This document shows positions 1 to 6,806 of a stretch of DNA of 10,020 bases, piece by piece. Within the stretch, counting starts at the first letter, position 1. Each line of letters starts with the position of its first letter. The notes under the pieces were generated by a model. It did not search any database. It had not been told where the DNA came from and saw only the letters and a program-made list of their open reading frames with translations. Source of the DNA: Cytophagales bacterium (GTDB taxonomy: Bacteria; Bacteroidota; Bacteroidia; Cytophagales; Cyclobacteriaceae); contig JAJCYK010000138.1 of NCBI GenBank assembly GCA_029262935.1, positions 1 to 10,020 on the forward strand. The letters run 5' to 3'. Made by a program: the position numbers and the translations under genes.

Positions 1-643
1 CAATTACTGATTGCAATTTTGACGCGAGCTCAATTTTCTTTTCTTCCGACAATTCAACCTCAACTTGATTACCATCTTCGTCCTTTTTTTCGTATTTGGT
101 TAGTTCGCGGTATAAGGAGGTAACCTTATTTTCTCTAACATAAGGTCTTAACTCGTATTCGGCATTCCTTAGTGCTGCAAGATATGTGAAATAGATATAT
201 TGTATTTCGTTCTGGTCAAGGGGTCTATCTTCAGAGCCGCCGCAAATTTTCCACCGTAAAACTTTAGAGCCGGTCTCGATAGTTTCTAGTCTATATTCAA
301 AATGCATTTGCAGCTCTTGCTTCTCATGATCCTCGGGATCTTGATAAAGCATACTATGAAAATATTGTCTATCCTCGTCTTCCTCAATTTCAAAATGTAA
401 GTGAAATTCAATAGGTTTAATCTCAGAATCGATATTAGTTGGATCAATAAAGAAATCTTCGTCATTTCTTATTCCTATATCTCTCCATTGTTTACCAAAA
501 CCAAGAGTAATTCTGAGAGCATCAATAACTGCAGACTTACCAGAATTATTTTCACCAATAATTATATTAAGCCCTTTGTTGAGACTAAGGTTTAATTCCC
601 GGATTGCACGAAAATTTCTAATTATCAGTTTACTGAGGTACAT
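1..643 (-). CDS. OLD-like AAA/ABC-type ATPase, N-terminal part (runs off the left edge)
   Basis: This gene starts at 643 on the minus strand and stays open to the window edge, giving 214 visible residues. It opens with MYLSKLIIRNFRAI, the usual start of RecF/SMC/OLD-type ATPases. A Walker A motif, GENNSGKS, follows at residues 30-37. The sequence IYFTYLAALRNAE at about 150-162 resembles the Q-loop-side segment of OLD family ATPases, which often read as 'yLpALRDA'. The signature motif, Walker B and any TOPRIM nuclease domain would lie outside the window. OLD family proteins couple ABC-type ATP hydrolysis to a TOPRIM nuclease and are frequent in phage defence (P2 Old, Gabija GajA, PARIS AriA). 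It lies 45 nt downstream of qatD on the same strand and may share its transcript. No clear Shine-Dalgarno is visible. The ATPase fold is clear; the OLD assignment and the defence role are inference. Confidence 0.8.
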   Translation of the reverse strand, partial: MYLSKLIIRNFRAIRELNLSLNKGLNIIIGENNSGKSAVIDALRITLGFGKQWRDIGIRNDEDFFIDPTNIDSEIKPIEFHLHFEIEEDEDRQYFHSMLYQDPEDHEKQELQMHFEYRLETIETGSKVLRWKICGGSEDRPLDQNEIQYIYFTYLAALRNAEYELRPYVRENKVTSLYRELTKYEKKDEDGNQVEVELSEEKKIELASKLQSVI

Positions 644-688
644 ACTTTAGATTAATTTGTCCAATCAATTAGTCCTGATTATTGTTTT

Positions 689-1465
689 CTAGTAAATTTC
701 TATTCCGGCGCACATGAATATCCCATGTGCGTTCTTAGTAATTTGGTCTTTTAGAACATTTATAGATTCACCATATAGATCAGCCAGCCCAACCATAGTG
801 TGAACTACCTCTTGGGGTCCTGATATACTCCCCTGTAATTTTACAAATGGAGAATCGGTCTCAGTTAATAATCTTTCTCTTGGAATAATTCTTAACAATC
901 TACGTCCGTTTTCCGTCTTTAGCATTACTGAATTCACGGAAAAATAACAACCAATGTCTATTGCTCGCCGGGTATCTTCATGTGATCCTGAAAACCAATG
1001 CAATATAGTTTTCACATTTTCTGTATCGACACATTTCTCAATCAAGCTTATTACGTCCTTTGCTGCTCCTCGACTGTGTATTGACATAATCCTACCACCG
1101 TATTTCTGTGAAACTTCAAGAGTACGAGTAAACACTTCTTTTTGCTTTTCGTAGTTGCTCCTATACTGTGGACTACCATCCAATCCGACTTCTCCAACAA
1201 AAGCACAATCTCTTATTTGCTCTTCAAGTAAGTCAATTTCAGAGTACCGGTCTCCCACTAGCTCTGGATGTAAGCCAACGGCGGTGTGGACATAATTGCT
1301 ATCCTTTGTCCAAACTTGATTTTGAGCGTATGCTTTAGGTGTTGTTGTTACAGCTAATACGGTAATGCAATCCTTTTCACACCGCTTTATAAGGGCAACC
1401 GGATCGGAATGCAAATCAACATGGCAATGAAAATCGAAGCCTCTTATTCTCACTTTCCCAGTCAT
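689..1465 (-). CDS. qatD: QatD, TatD-like metal-dependent DNase of the Qat defence system
   Basis: This 258-residue protein belongs to the TatD amidohydrolase-fold nucleases and has about the usual TatD length. Visible metal-site motifs are DFHCHVD (D11, H13, H15), GLHPE (H66), GEVGLD (E92), MSIHSR (H130), LHWFSG (H156) and TETDSPF (D204). Together these are the full TatD metal-ligand set, so the enzyme should be active. TatD proteins are metal-dependent 3'-5' DNases. In Qat the TatD subunit is one of four proteins needed for anti-phage defence, with an unknown exact substrate. The start ATG overlaps the qatC stop by 4 nt (ATGA), and GAGAGG just upstream can act as a ribosome binding site. 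TatD housekeeping genes are normally not coupled to QueC-like genes, so context decides the name qatD. Confidence 0.93.
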   Translation of the reverse strand: MTGKVRIRGFDFHCHVDLHSDPVALIKRCEKDCITVLAVTTTPKAYAQNQVWTKDSNYVHTAVGLHPELVGDRYSEIDLLEEQIRDCAFVGEVGLDGSPQYRSNYEKQKEVFTRTLEVSQKYGGRIMSIHSRGAAKDVISLIEKCVDTENVKTILHWFSGSHEDTRRAIDIGCYFSVNSVMLKTENGRRLLRIIPRERLLTETDSPFVKLQGSISGPQEVVHTMVGLADLYGESINVLKDQITKNAHGIFMCAGIEIY

Positions 1466-2823
1466 AACCTCTCAATTTTAACATTGTCCACGATTGCCCC
1501 AACTTCTTTAATACCTCTTCTAAGTACATCAGTATAGCTTTCTATCTCTGATATCGAGTAGTCATTTAGAGGTCCTGTCTTATGTACATAAATGTTAGCT
1601 AGCTCTGGTCGTTGGGCAAGTCGTTGGCTCATTATCTGAAAGGCCCTGACATCCCTCGCTTCAGCTTGCTTTGCATTCAACGGTTTGGCAGTAAGATCGG
1701 GTATGGAATAGGTTGTGGAGTCATTTCCAAATGCTGCTTGTATTGATGCACGACGGATCAAACAAGGCGTACAGTAACCACAATGGCCAGGTGGTTGTTT
1801 TTTCCATCGACCTTTAGTTACTGAGGAACATGAAATAGTAATATCTAAATTGGTTCTGACAAATTTCCTGTTCTTACACTGTGCTAACATTTCACCTTTT
1901 GTATTAAAGCGGTAAGGATTTACTAATCGAGCTCCAATTCCTAGATTGTCAACGAGTTCCTGCCACAGGGCCATATAGAATGGATGGGTTGTACGAGTGC
2001 TCCAGGCACCGAGCCGCAATGGATCAAGTGGAATATTCAATGAAATAAGGCCATTTTCTGGAATATGTACTGGTGTTTCACCGTCAAGAGCACTTGCAGC
2101 CAAACAGGCCAAGCCAAAGAATATGAACGAACGCCCACGTGTCGTTTTCTCAACTCCCAGCTCGGGCAAGTCATTCTTATCAAAACTCACATTAGCTCTA
2201 ACATGACGTGGATTCACCTCACCATAGGTTTTACTGATCCTATCGGCGCAAACCTCCTGGCTTTTGGTGCTAGTATCTTGATAATGACTTACTAGTATAG
2301 GGTTTCTTTTATCATGCAACAAGTCTATTACTCCGACGAAACTGTCCAGTCCTCCAGAAAAAAGGCAAACACTGTCGAAGTCGGTGGCGAAAAGCTCGGG
2401 CGGCTTTTCGACCAGAGATTTAATTCCCCTTTGTCGAGGTCGGAAGACTATGTCCCAATAATCGCCAGTTAGAAACTTAAGTATTCTTGCAATTAAAGTA
2501 ACATTTGATGACCATAAGTCAGGATCTGCAACTGGAATATACAAATCAATCTCGCGGCTCCAACTGTCTTGAGCATTTTCAGCTCGGGAAATTCGAGTAT
2601 CTGCTGCGGTGACGGTTGCAGCAAGGACTGCAAGGTCAACTGCAGTCTCTGAGGGATACAAACCCCTAAGGGCAAGCTGATGAAGCATTTGGCCAACTCC
2701 ATGATTTAGCCGACCATTATTTTTCATGAAACGAAGCTTACTAATCAAAGAACCTTTGTCTTTAACATGTACTTTTGCTTTGTCAGCATCGTTCAACCGA
2801 ACAACTATACTATTTCGTTTCAT
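1462..2823 (-). CDS. qatC: QatC, QueC-like PP-loop ATPase of the Qat defence system
   Basis: This 453-residue protein resembles QueC, the 7-cyano-7-deazaguanine synthase. The PP-loop nucleotide-binding motif SGGLDS lies at residues 156-161. A TRGRSFIFFGLACLAA segment (about 228-243) and PENGLISLN (255-263) match conserved QueC positions. Four cysteines in QueC zinc-site arrangement are present: C332, C348, C351 and C354, the last three in HCGYCTPC followed by IRR. It is about twice the length of housekeeping QueC (about 220-230 residues). The extra N-terminal 140 residues are typical of the defence-associated version. QueC adenylates a carboxyl group on a deazaguanine with ATP; in Qat the target is thought to be a protein partner rather than a free base, which I recall from the literature and infer here. 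It overlaps qatB and qatD by 4 nt each. AGGAG lies about 11 nt before the start. Confidence 0.93.
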   Translation of the reverse strand: MKRNSIVVRLNDADKAKVHVKDKGSLISKLRFMKNNGRLNHGVGQMLHQLALRGLYPSETAVDLAVLAATVTAADTRISRAENAQDSWSREIDLYIPVADPDLWSSNVTLIARILKFLTGDYWDIVFRPRQRGIKSLVEKPPELFATDFDSVCLFSGGLDSFVGVIDLLHDKRNPILVSHYQDTSTKSQEVCADRISKTYGEVNPRHVRANVSFDKNDLPELGVEKTTRGRSFIFFGLACLAASALDGETPVHIPENGLISLNIPLDPLRLGAWSTRTTHPFYMALWQELVDNLGIGARLVNPYRFNTKGEMLAQCKNRKFVRTNLDITISCSSVTKGRWKKQPPGHCGYCTPCLIRRASIQAAFGNDSTTYSIPDLTAKPLNAKQAEARDVRAFQIMSQRLAQRPELANIYVHKTGPLNDYSISEIESYTDVLRRGIKEVGAIVDNVKIERL

Positions 2824-3680
2824 TCTTCATTATCTCCTAGTAATTCCAAAAGGCTCCAAGCTTCAAAGTAGGTCTGATCAACAACCTTTCTGATATCTTG
2901 ATCCGTCATCCCTGATAACTCCGACAAGTCACTTGTGAAAGAGTCTCTCACCGTTCGTTCTATATAATCCCTAAATTGTTCATCGAATTGTTGGATGTCT
3001 TCGAGGTTTGCTGTGAACTTGAATCCGTTGACACCAATTTCCTGATACAGCCGTGCCTCAATTGTATGTGCAATGAAATTCAGGAAAACCTCTTTGATTT
3101 GATCCGAAGACAAAGATTCCAAATTGTCAATACCAAACTGGTCTAGAACAGCAATCGTTTCTAACCAGGCATCTCGTGCAATCGCCTCATCTACTGATCC
3201 ACCATCCTGGCAAATGACTTCCGTTAAACCAATGAACACGTCTTGAACTCCTCGGCCGGTATAATCATGCAAGTTTATACGGCGTAGAGTTTCACTAATT
3301 CCATCGCGCTGTATTCCCCTGAATATGCTAAGAGCATTACTAACAGCGGCGCCTGATATCGCCATCCTTAGAACTGCGTTTTTCCGCCCGCCTATTCCAT
3401 TTCGCACATAGTCTCTTACCGAACGTTTTAACGCTCGTCGGTCCCCGCCACCAGATCCTGCAAACTTAGAAAAGTTAGTCCGAGCATTTCTAAAGCGTTC
3501 CGGCTCTGTAGCTGGTGATATCGGTTTCTTCGGATCACTTCCTTGGTCTTCATTACCAGTATCATCTGGTGTTTCAGGATCAAGACTACCAGGCAGGGGG
3601 CCAGTATTAGGCTCTTCTAGCCATGTTGGTATAAGCGGGGTTCCTGAACCGGAACCGGAAGAAGATCCAGACGTTCCCAT
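2820..3680 (-). CDS. qatB: QatB, Qat system protein with Gly/Ser-rich N-terminus
   Basis: This 286-residue protein begins MGTSGSSSGSGSGTPLIPTW, the sort of start seen in QatB proteins. An acidic, Pro-rich linker spans about 22-62. The segment ERFRNARTNFSKFAGSGGGD (61-80), the Arg/Lys-rich stretch after it, and a helical C-terminal domain (about 100-286) with no transmembrane segment complete the protein. I see no catalytic motif. Its role in Qat is essential but biochemically unclear. The N-terminal Gly2, exposed after removal of Met, is a plausible site for modification by QatC (inference, supported by my memory of work on QueC-like enzymes in Qat and CBASS). The start shares one base with the qatA stop (TAATG), and AAAAGG lies a few bases upstream, so translation is likely coupled. 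Identification rests on the N-terminus and its place between qatA and qatC. Confidence 0.9.
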   Translation of the reverse strand: MGTSGSSSGSGSGTPLIPTWLEEPNTGPLPGSLDPETPDDTGNEDQGSDPKKPISPATEPERFRNARTNFSKFAGSGGGDRRALKRSVRDYVRNGIGGRKNAVLRMAISGAAVSNALSIFRGIQRDGISETLRRINLHDYTGRGVQDVFIGLTEVICQDGGSVDEAIARDAWLETIAVLDQFGIDNLESLSSDQIKEVFLNFIAHTIEARLYQEIGVNGFKFTANLEDIQQFDEQFRDYIERTVRDSFTSDLSELSGMTDQDIRKVVDQTYFEAWSLLELLGDNEE

Positions 3681-5617
3681 TAACCTTTTCTATTTTGAAG
3701 CGTCGCAATAGCCGCAGAGGCACCATGCTTTAGAAATGTATTTTCATTCTGGTCTGCCCATCCCTGCATAACGGACTTTAATTCTTCTATTGCTTTTCTT
3801 TCTGTAATGGACTCGTTCCAGCCTTTAACAACCCAAAGCCCTAATCCCTCATAATCGAAGCTTCCGAGTAAACTAACTAATTCACTTTGTAGTTGAGGAT
3901 GATGTTTTACCACAATGGATAAACCTTCAATTCCCCGTGGTGTAGCGCTTAAGTTGCTAGCGCCAAGAATTCGTTCACGAAGTGTGCTAAAAATCAACTT
4001 TGCACCCTCCAGCTCCAATGTTTTAACCTCCTGCTCAACGGTTCTCAGCTCTAATTGAGTGCCACTGAGCTTTGCTATCAGGGCCTCTATTTCACTTGAC
4101 CCGGAAATCCCTACCAATAAGCGTTTATCGCGTGCAACGAAAATATATGGCCGTAAATCAACATCGGACATTGCAGGTTCTATGTCAAACCATTGCTTTA
4201 ACCAATCGCGCTCAAGCCATTTGGCAGCCTCCGTTTCTTGACTCTCGTGCTTCGTAATAGTCTTATTACTACCCTTACCCTTTTTCTTCGCACCATCTTG
4301 AGATGCATTGGTTGACCTTTCAAGTTCAACTATGTCGGAAGATTTACCATCTTCAGAAACCATGGCCTGTGAAGCAATGTGGTCGTAAAAAGAAGGTTGA
4401 AAACGCTCTGCTAACATAAGTTTAGCAAGTATGGGTTGGTTAATCAGATCTCCGAACCCTCTAGCCTTGGCAATAATTTGTCGTACAAGAAGGGTATTTA
4501 AGAATCGTTTGATTTGCCGCGGGTTTCCTTTGGTCCCCACCGCAAGGATTGGGGCAATTTGATGAGCTAAAATAAACGCCGAATCCAATTCCTTCCGTAT
4601 ACTTTCATCTACGCTATGGACATCGGATTGAGATAAGCCTGAACCTAGCCAAGGCCTCTGCATATCTTTTTTCGCTATTTCCAAGAGTGACTTGAAGCCT
4701 TCATGGTCTTCACCAACCATACTATTTATCAGAAGAAGGACTACATAGGTCCTAGTTTCCCTGGCCCCAAGTGCAGGTATCCTAAATGGAATTTGGATCA
4801 ACTTTTCCAAATAATTCCTGGCATAGGGCAAAGGCCCAGACGCTATTGGCAAATCGGGAAAGTGTTGACGTACGGCATACTCTATCATTGCTTCATCAGC
4901 TCCAATCACAAAAGCCGTCTTAGGGACGAACAGAAACAGCCTGATTGCCTCTAGTGTCTCAATGGCAGTCGTGGGGAGACAGCGGTCTAGATCGTCGATC
5001 AGAACTACAAGCTGATCGATTTTAGCCACATTCAACAACTCCTTGAAGTCTTCACGAAAGGCATGAATAGTATCGGGAAGGGTTTCAGTGTCTTCACGAG
5101 GCTTTAATAAGCCAGTTATTTCTTTTACCTTATCGGAAATCTTATCAGTACTAGTGCCTTCGGCAAATTGAGCTAAACCTTTCAATGAACTCATGGCTGT
5201 CTCCAACTGATCAGGGGAAGGCAATCCTGTAAAAATATTGAATGCTGCGCTACCACCGCTTCTGGCCACTTTGAGCCAATTCACTCGTCTTAATAATTTT
5301 TTACCTGCGTCCTTTATTTTCTCAATTCCTGATTTCTGACGACATAATTCGGTAATAGTTGACTCGATCAGGACAGTTTTGGCATCGTCAAAACCTTCAA
5401 ATGTCCAGCCATTGAACCAAAGCACTGCCACCTTATTATCTGATTCCAGTTCGCTTTCAATCATTCTTAGAATACTTGATTTGCCAGCTCCCCAATCCCC
5501 ATGTATTCCAACAGTTAGAGGACGATCTTGATTGACCTTCAAAAGCTCGACAACCGTCTGTGAGATTGTTTCACAATTCAAAAAATCAACTTCAGTTTCG
5601 TGGTCTGGTATCAACAT
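3680..5617 (-). CDS. qatA: QatA, KAP-family P-loop NTPase of the Qat defence system
   Basis: This 645-residue protein is a KAP-type STAND-like P-loop NTPase. Walker A is GDWGAGKS (residues 40-47, with K46), followed by the KAP segment VLWFNGWTFEG (65-75). Walker B is LVVLIDDLDRC (203-213, with D208 and D209). The conserved GNPRQIKRFLN motif (364-374) closes the NTPase domain. A Lys/Ser-rich low-complexity linker (about 443-452) separates a C-terminal domain containing DLRPYIFVARD (487-497). Many KAP NTPases carry membrane helices inserted between Walker A and B; here the 110-145 region is only weakly hydrophobic and I see no convincing membrane segment. QatA is the ATPase of the four-gene Qat system and probably senses infection or drives assembly (inference). 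An in-frame TGA two codons upstream of the ATG makes this the first possible start. It is the first gene of the operon. Confidence 0.94.
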   Translation of the reverse strand: MLIPDHETEVDFLNCETISQTVVELLKVNQDRPLTVGIHGDWGAGKSSILRMIESELESDNKVAVLWFNGWTFEGFDDAKTVLIESTITELCRQKSGIEKIKDAGKKLLRRVNWLKVARSGGSAAFNIFTGLPSPDQLETAMSSLKGLAQFAEGTSTDKISDKVKEITGLLKPREDTETLPDTIHAFREDFKELLNVAKIDQLVVLIDDLDRCLPTTAIETLEAIRLFLFVPKTAFVIGADEAMIEYAVRQHFPDLPIASGPLPYARNYLEKLIQIPFRIPALGARETRTYVVLLLINSMVGEDHEGFKSLLEIAKKDMQRPWLGSGLSQSDVHSVDESIRKELDSAFILAHQIAPILAVGTKGNPRQIKRFLNTLLVRQIIAKARGFGDLINQPILAKLMLAERFQPSFYDHIASQAMVSEDGKSSDIVELERSTNASQDGAKKKGKGSNKTITKHESQETEAAKWLERDWLKQWFDIEPAMSDVDLRPYIFVARDKRLLVGISGSSEIEALIAKLSGTQLELRTVEQEVKTLELEGAKLIFSTLRERILGASNLSATPRGIEGLSIVVKHHPQLQSELVSLLGSFDYEGLGLWVVKGWNESITERKAIEELKSVMQGWADQNENTFLKHGASAAIATLQNRKG

Positions 5618-5636
5618 AATTCAGTCATTATAATTC

Positions 5637-5644
5637 CAAAGGTA
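5637..5644 (-). promoter_or_regulatory. Candidate Bacteroidota -7 promoter box for the qat operon
   Basis: On the minus strand this reads TACCTTTG, an exact match to the Bacteroidota primary-sigma -7 consensus TAnnTTTG. It ends 19 nt before the qatA ATG, which would leave a short leader. No TTTG/TTG -33 element sits at the usual 17-23 nt spacing; the nearest good TTTG is about 40 nt upstream. The match is therefore suggestive only. Confidence 0.4.
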
Positions 5645-5786
5645 GTTATTATGCAAGGATTATTTCTATGCTGATATTCTGTTTCAAACCTTAATAGGCG
5701 ATAAATCGAATCTCTGCTCAATCCAGAAGTAAATTCGATCATTATTAATAAGGAGTCAATCACTAGAAACTACTATTCTGTACTGA

Positions 5787-5804
5787 GTTGTAAAAAATTA
5801 CAAC
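5787..5804. repeat. AT-rich palindrome with 7-bp arms
   Basis: GTTGTAA (5787-5793) and TTACAAC (5798-5804) form a perfect 7-bp inverted repeat around a 4-base A loop. It lies about 170 bases upstream of qatA. It could be an operator for the operon or a weak hairpin; there is no adjacent T-run on either strand that would make it a good terminator. Confidence 0.55.
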
Positions 5805-5814
5805 AATTACTGGT

Positions 5815-5854
5815 GCTTTCTAACTATTGAATTAGCTTTCTAGCTACTGAATTA
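5815..5854. repeat. Tandem duplication of a 20-bp unit
   Basis: Two adjacent 20-base units (5815-5834 and 5835-5854) both begin GCTTTCTA and end TGAATTA. They match at 18 of 20 positions. Only two copies are present, so this is not an iteron array. It may be a remnant of slippage or a pair of binding sites upstream of the qat promoter. Confidence 0.8.
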
Positions 5855-5944
5855 AAATGACTGCTTGGTAAATTTACAAACCCAATACTGCCATCGTAAT
5901 TTAGAATGAACGCTAATTAATACTGGTATAATTTGGAAAACCCT

Positions 5945-5968
5945 TTCACTGCCGACGCCGGCAGTGAA
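5945..5968. repeat. Strong GC-rich hairpin at the edge of the GC-rich block
   Basis: TTCACTGCCG (5945-5954) and CGGCAGTGAA (5959-5968) are perfect 10-bp arms around the loop ACGC. CC before and GG after extend the stem with one bulged base. On the minus strand the hairpin is followed by AGGGTTTTCC, which gives a weak terminator-like tail. It coincides with the step from about 31% to about 55% GC, so it may mark the end of an inserted or structured element. Confidence 0.75.
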
Positions 5969-6135
5969 GGAAACAATGTGTTCCTCCATTCCAGTTGCTC
6001 CACTGCTACCGCTCAACCCAACCCTACTTTAGTTCCACGCCTTACCTTCCGTCACGGGCTGTTCTCCTCTTTCGAGCAACGGCTCAGGCTAGCCCTCCGT
6101 AAGACCACAGCCCCTAGTTTGTCCGCACCTTGGCG

Positions 6136-6305
6136 CCCATGGACAGTTAGCACAGATCGGGTAATCCATCCGCCGGTTAGCGGTACCCCAAAAGCAAAAA
6201 GCAAGGGTAGGAGCGAGCACTTTCAACTCATAGATCAAAGGTGAAAGCGCCCTTGCTTTTTAGCCAACCCGGCTTGACCCTACTTTCTGTACAACTGTCC
6301 ATGGG
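6136..6305. repeat. Nested inverted repeats forming a multi-branch junction
   Basis: CCCATGGACAGTT (6136-6148) and AACTGTCCATGGG (6293-6305) are a perfect 13-bp inverted repeat 144 bases apart. Three hairpins fit inside it without crossing. The first is GGGTA plus CCGC pairing with GCGG plus TACCC (6159-6188). The second is AAAAAGCAAGGG (6196-6207) with CCCTTGCTTTTT (6250-6261), with CTTTCA/TGAAAG (6220-6225 with 6242-6247) as an inner helix. The third is a short AGCC/GGCT hairpin (6262-6274). The arrangement resembles a four-way junction of a folded RNA or ssDNA. Pairings were found by eye and no folding energy was computed. Confidence 0.7.
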
Positions 6306-6513
6306 ATGCGGCCAAGCAACACTATCTCCCCTAGCCATCGCCACACGGATCCACCTTCGGTAAACCTATGGTGGACAAAGCCACCCTCCGGCTAATACCC
6401 AACCCTGAGCCACCCGCAAGCCCTAGCTAAAAAGGTGCGGTGAGCGCGCTAGCCATCATCACGCAAAAGGTCAAAATGGGCTTCACTCAATTCCCCAGAT
6501 GCGCAAGCCGTAG

Positions 6514-6564
6514 GCATGCCCTTCGGGATGGGCCATACCCAAAAATCCGGTCCTTCAAACCGGA
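6514..6564. repeat. Two adjacent hairpins, one with a TTCG tetraloop
   Basis: The first hairpin (6514-6533) ends in a C(TTCG)G loop, the very stable cUUCGg form if transcribed on the plus strand, over an imperfect stem. The second has perfect arms TCCGGT (6546-6551) and ACCGGA (6559-6564) around a 7-base loop. They close the right part of the GC-rich block. The UUCG loop slightly favours a plus-strand RNA. Confidence 0.5.
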
Positions 6565-6640
6565 CGCTGGCACTGTGAAATCGTTCCGCCAACCAATTAT
6601 TTTTAAGGCCATATTTGATCAGTAATCATGCCATCAAGTT

Positions 6641-6745
6641 AGGGCTTATGGACCGTACAAATTCAAATCCACCCACCGTAAACCACTACCATTATTTAGC
6701 CAAGTATACAAACCCGGATTTGATTTTAGTTCCGGCCAAAGCCCT
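6641..6745. repeat. Long imperfect stem-loop just upstream of the radC-like gene
   Basis: AGGGCTT-a-TGG-a-CCG (6641-6655) pairs with CGG-CCA-AAGCCCT (6733-6745): 13 base pairs with two bulged A residues. A further perfect 8-bp helix, TCAAATCC (6663-6670) with GGATTTGA (6716-6723), lies inside on the same axis. The terminal loop is about 45 bases. The structure ends 61 bases before the radC-like start codon. It could be a leader RNA element, a protein-binding palindrome or part of an origin. No terminator-type T-run follows it. Confidence 0.6.
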
Positions 6746-6806
6746 GTGATCACTGCCATAATTCTGCCCTAGTCTGGTAGGTACGTTTCACTTAAATCAT
6801 AACGAT

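Larger units (their letters stand above)
5618..5940. other. AT-rich intergenic stretch upstream of qatA
   Basis: These 323 bases hold no plausible gene on either strand. GC content over 5641-5940 is about 31% by hand count (92 of 300), lower than the DNA on either side. It contains the qat promoter candidate, a small palindrome at 5787-5804 and a 20-bp tandem duplication at 5815-5854. A plus-strand TATAAT (5927-5932) lies just before the GC-rich block, without a recognisable -35 partner. Confidence 0.7.
5941..6600. other. GC-rich non-coding block with dense secondary structure, function unknown
   Basis: This 660-base block has about 55% GC by hand count (362 of 660), against about 31% in the 300 bases to its left. 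The plus strand is C-rich. Two open frames inside it (5933-6244 and 6440-6625, plus strand) have no recognisable domain, and both cross predicted stems. The block has many inverted repeats: 5945-5968, GGGCTGT/ACAGCCC (6056-6062 with 6107-6113), the nested set at 6136-6305, TCCACC/GGTGGA (6350-6355 with 6370-6375), a TTCG-capped hairpin at 6514-6533 and TCCGGT/ACCGGA (6546-6551 with 6559-6564). CTAGCCATC occurs twice in direct orientation (6331-6339 and 6449-6457). It may be a structured RNA, a replication or transfer origin, or a degenerate element. I do not recognise it as rRNA, tRNA, RNase P, tmRNA or a known riboswitch. Confidence 0.6.

Noticed and set aside
401..595. A 64-residue plus-strand open frame opposite the OLD-like gene.
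   Set aside because: It lies entirely antisense to a frame with a clear Walker A motif and has no features of its own.
1462..2823. Housekeeping queC for queuosine synthesis.
   Set aside because: The protein is about twice the normal length, and the neighbours are QatA, QatB and QatD rather than queD, queE or queF.
5785..5860. CRISPR array or iterons.
   Set aside because: Only two directly adjacent 20-bp units, without spacers and with no cas or replication gene nearby.
5933..6244. A 103-residue plus-strand open frame at the start of the GC-rich block.
   Set aside because: No domain, low-complexity Ser/Pro/Thr-rich composition, and it spans several perfect inverted repeats. The open frame is probably a by-product of a C-rich structured region. 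A conserved protein family hit would change this.
6546..6564. Possible tRNA T-arm, because the hairpin contains TTCAAA in its loop.
   Set aside because: No acceptor, D or anticodon arms fit around it, and the stem is 6 bp rather than 5.
5941..6600. Group II intron or retron RNA.
   Set aside because: No domain V-type hairpin that I can recognise, and no reverse transcriptase gene in the window.
6440..6625. A 61-residue plus-strand open frame in the right part of the GC-rich block.
   Set aside because: Short, crosses two hairpins (6514-6564), has no recognisable motif and no ribosome binding site.
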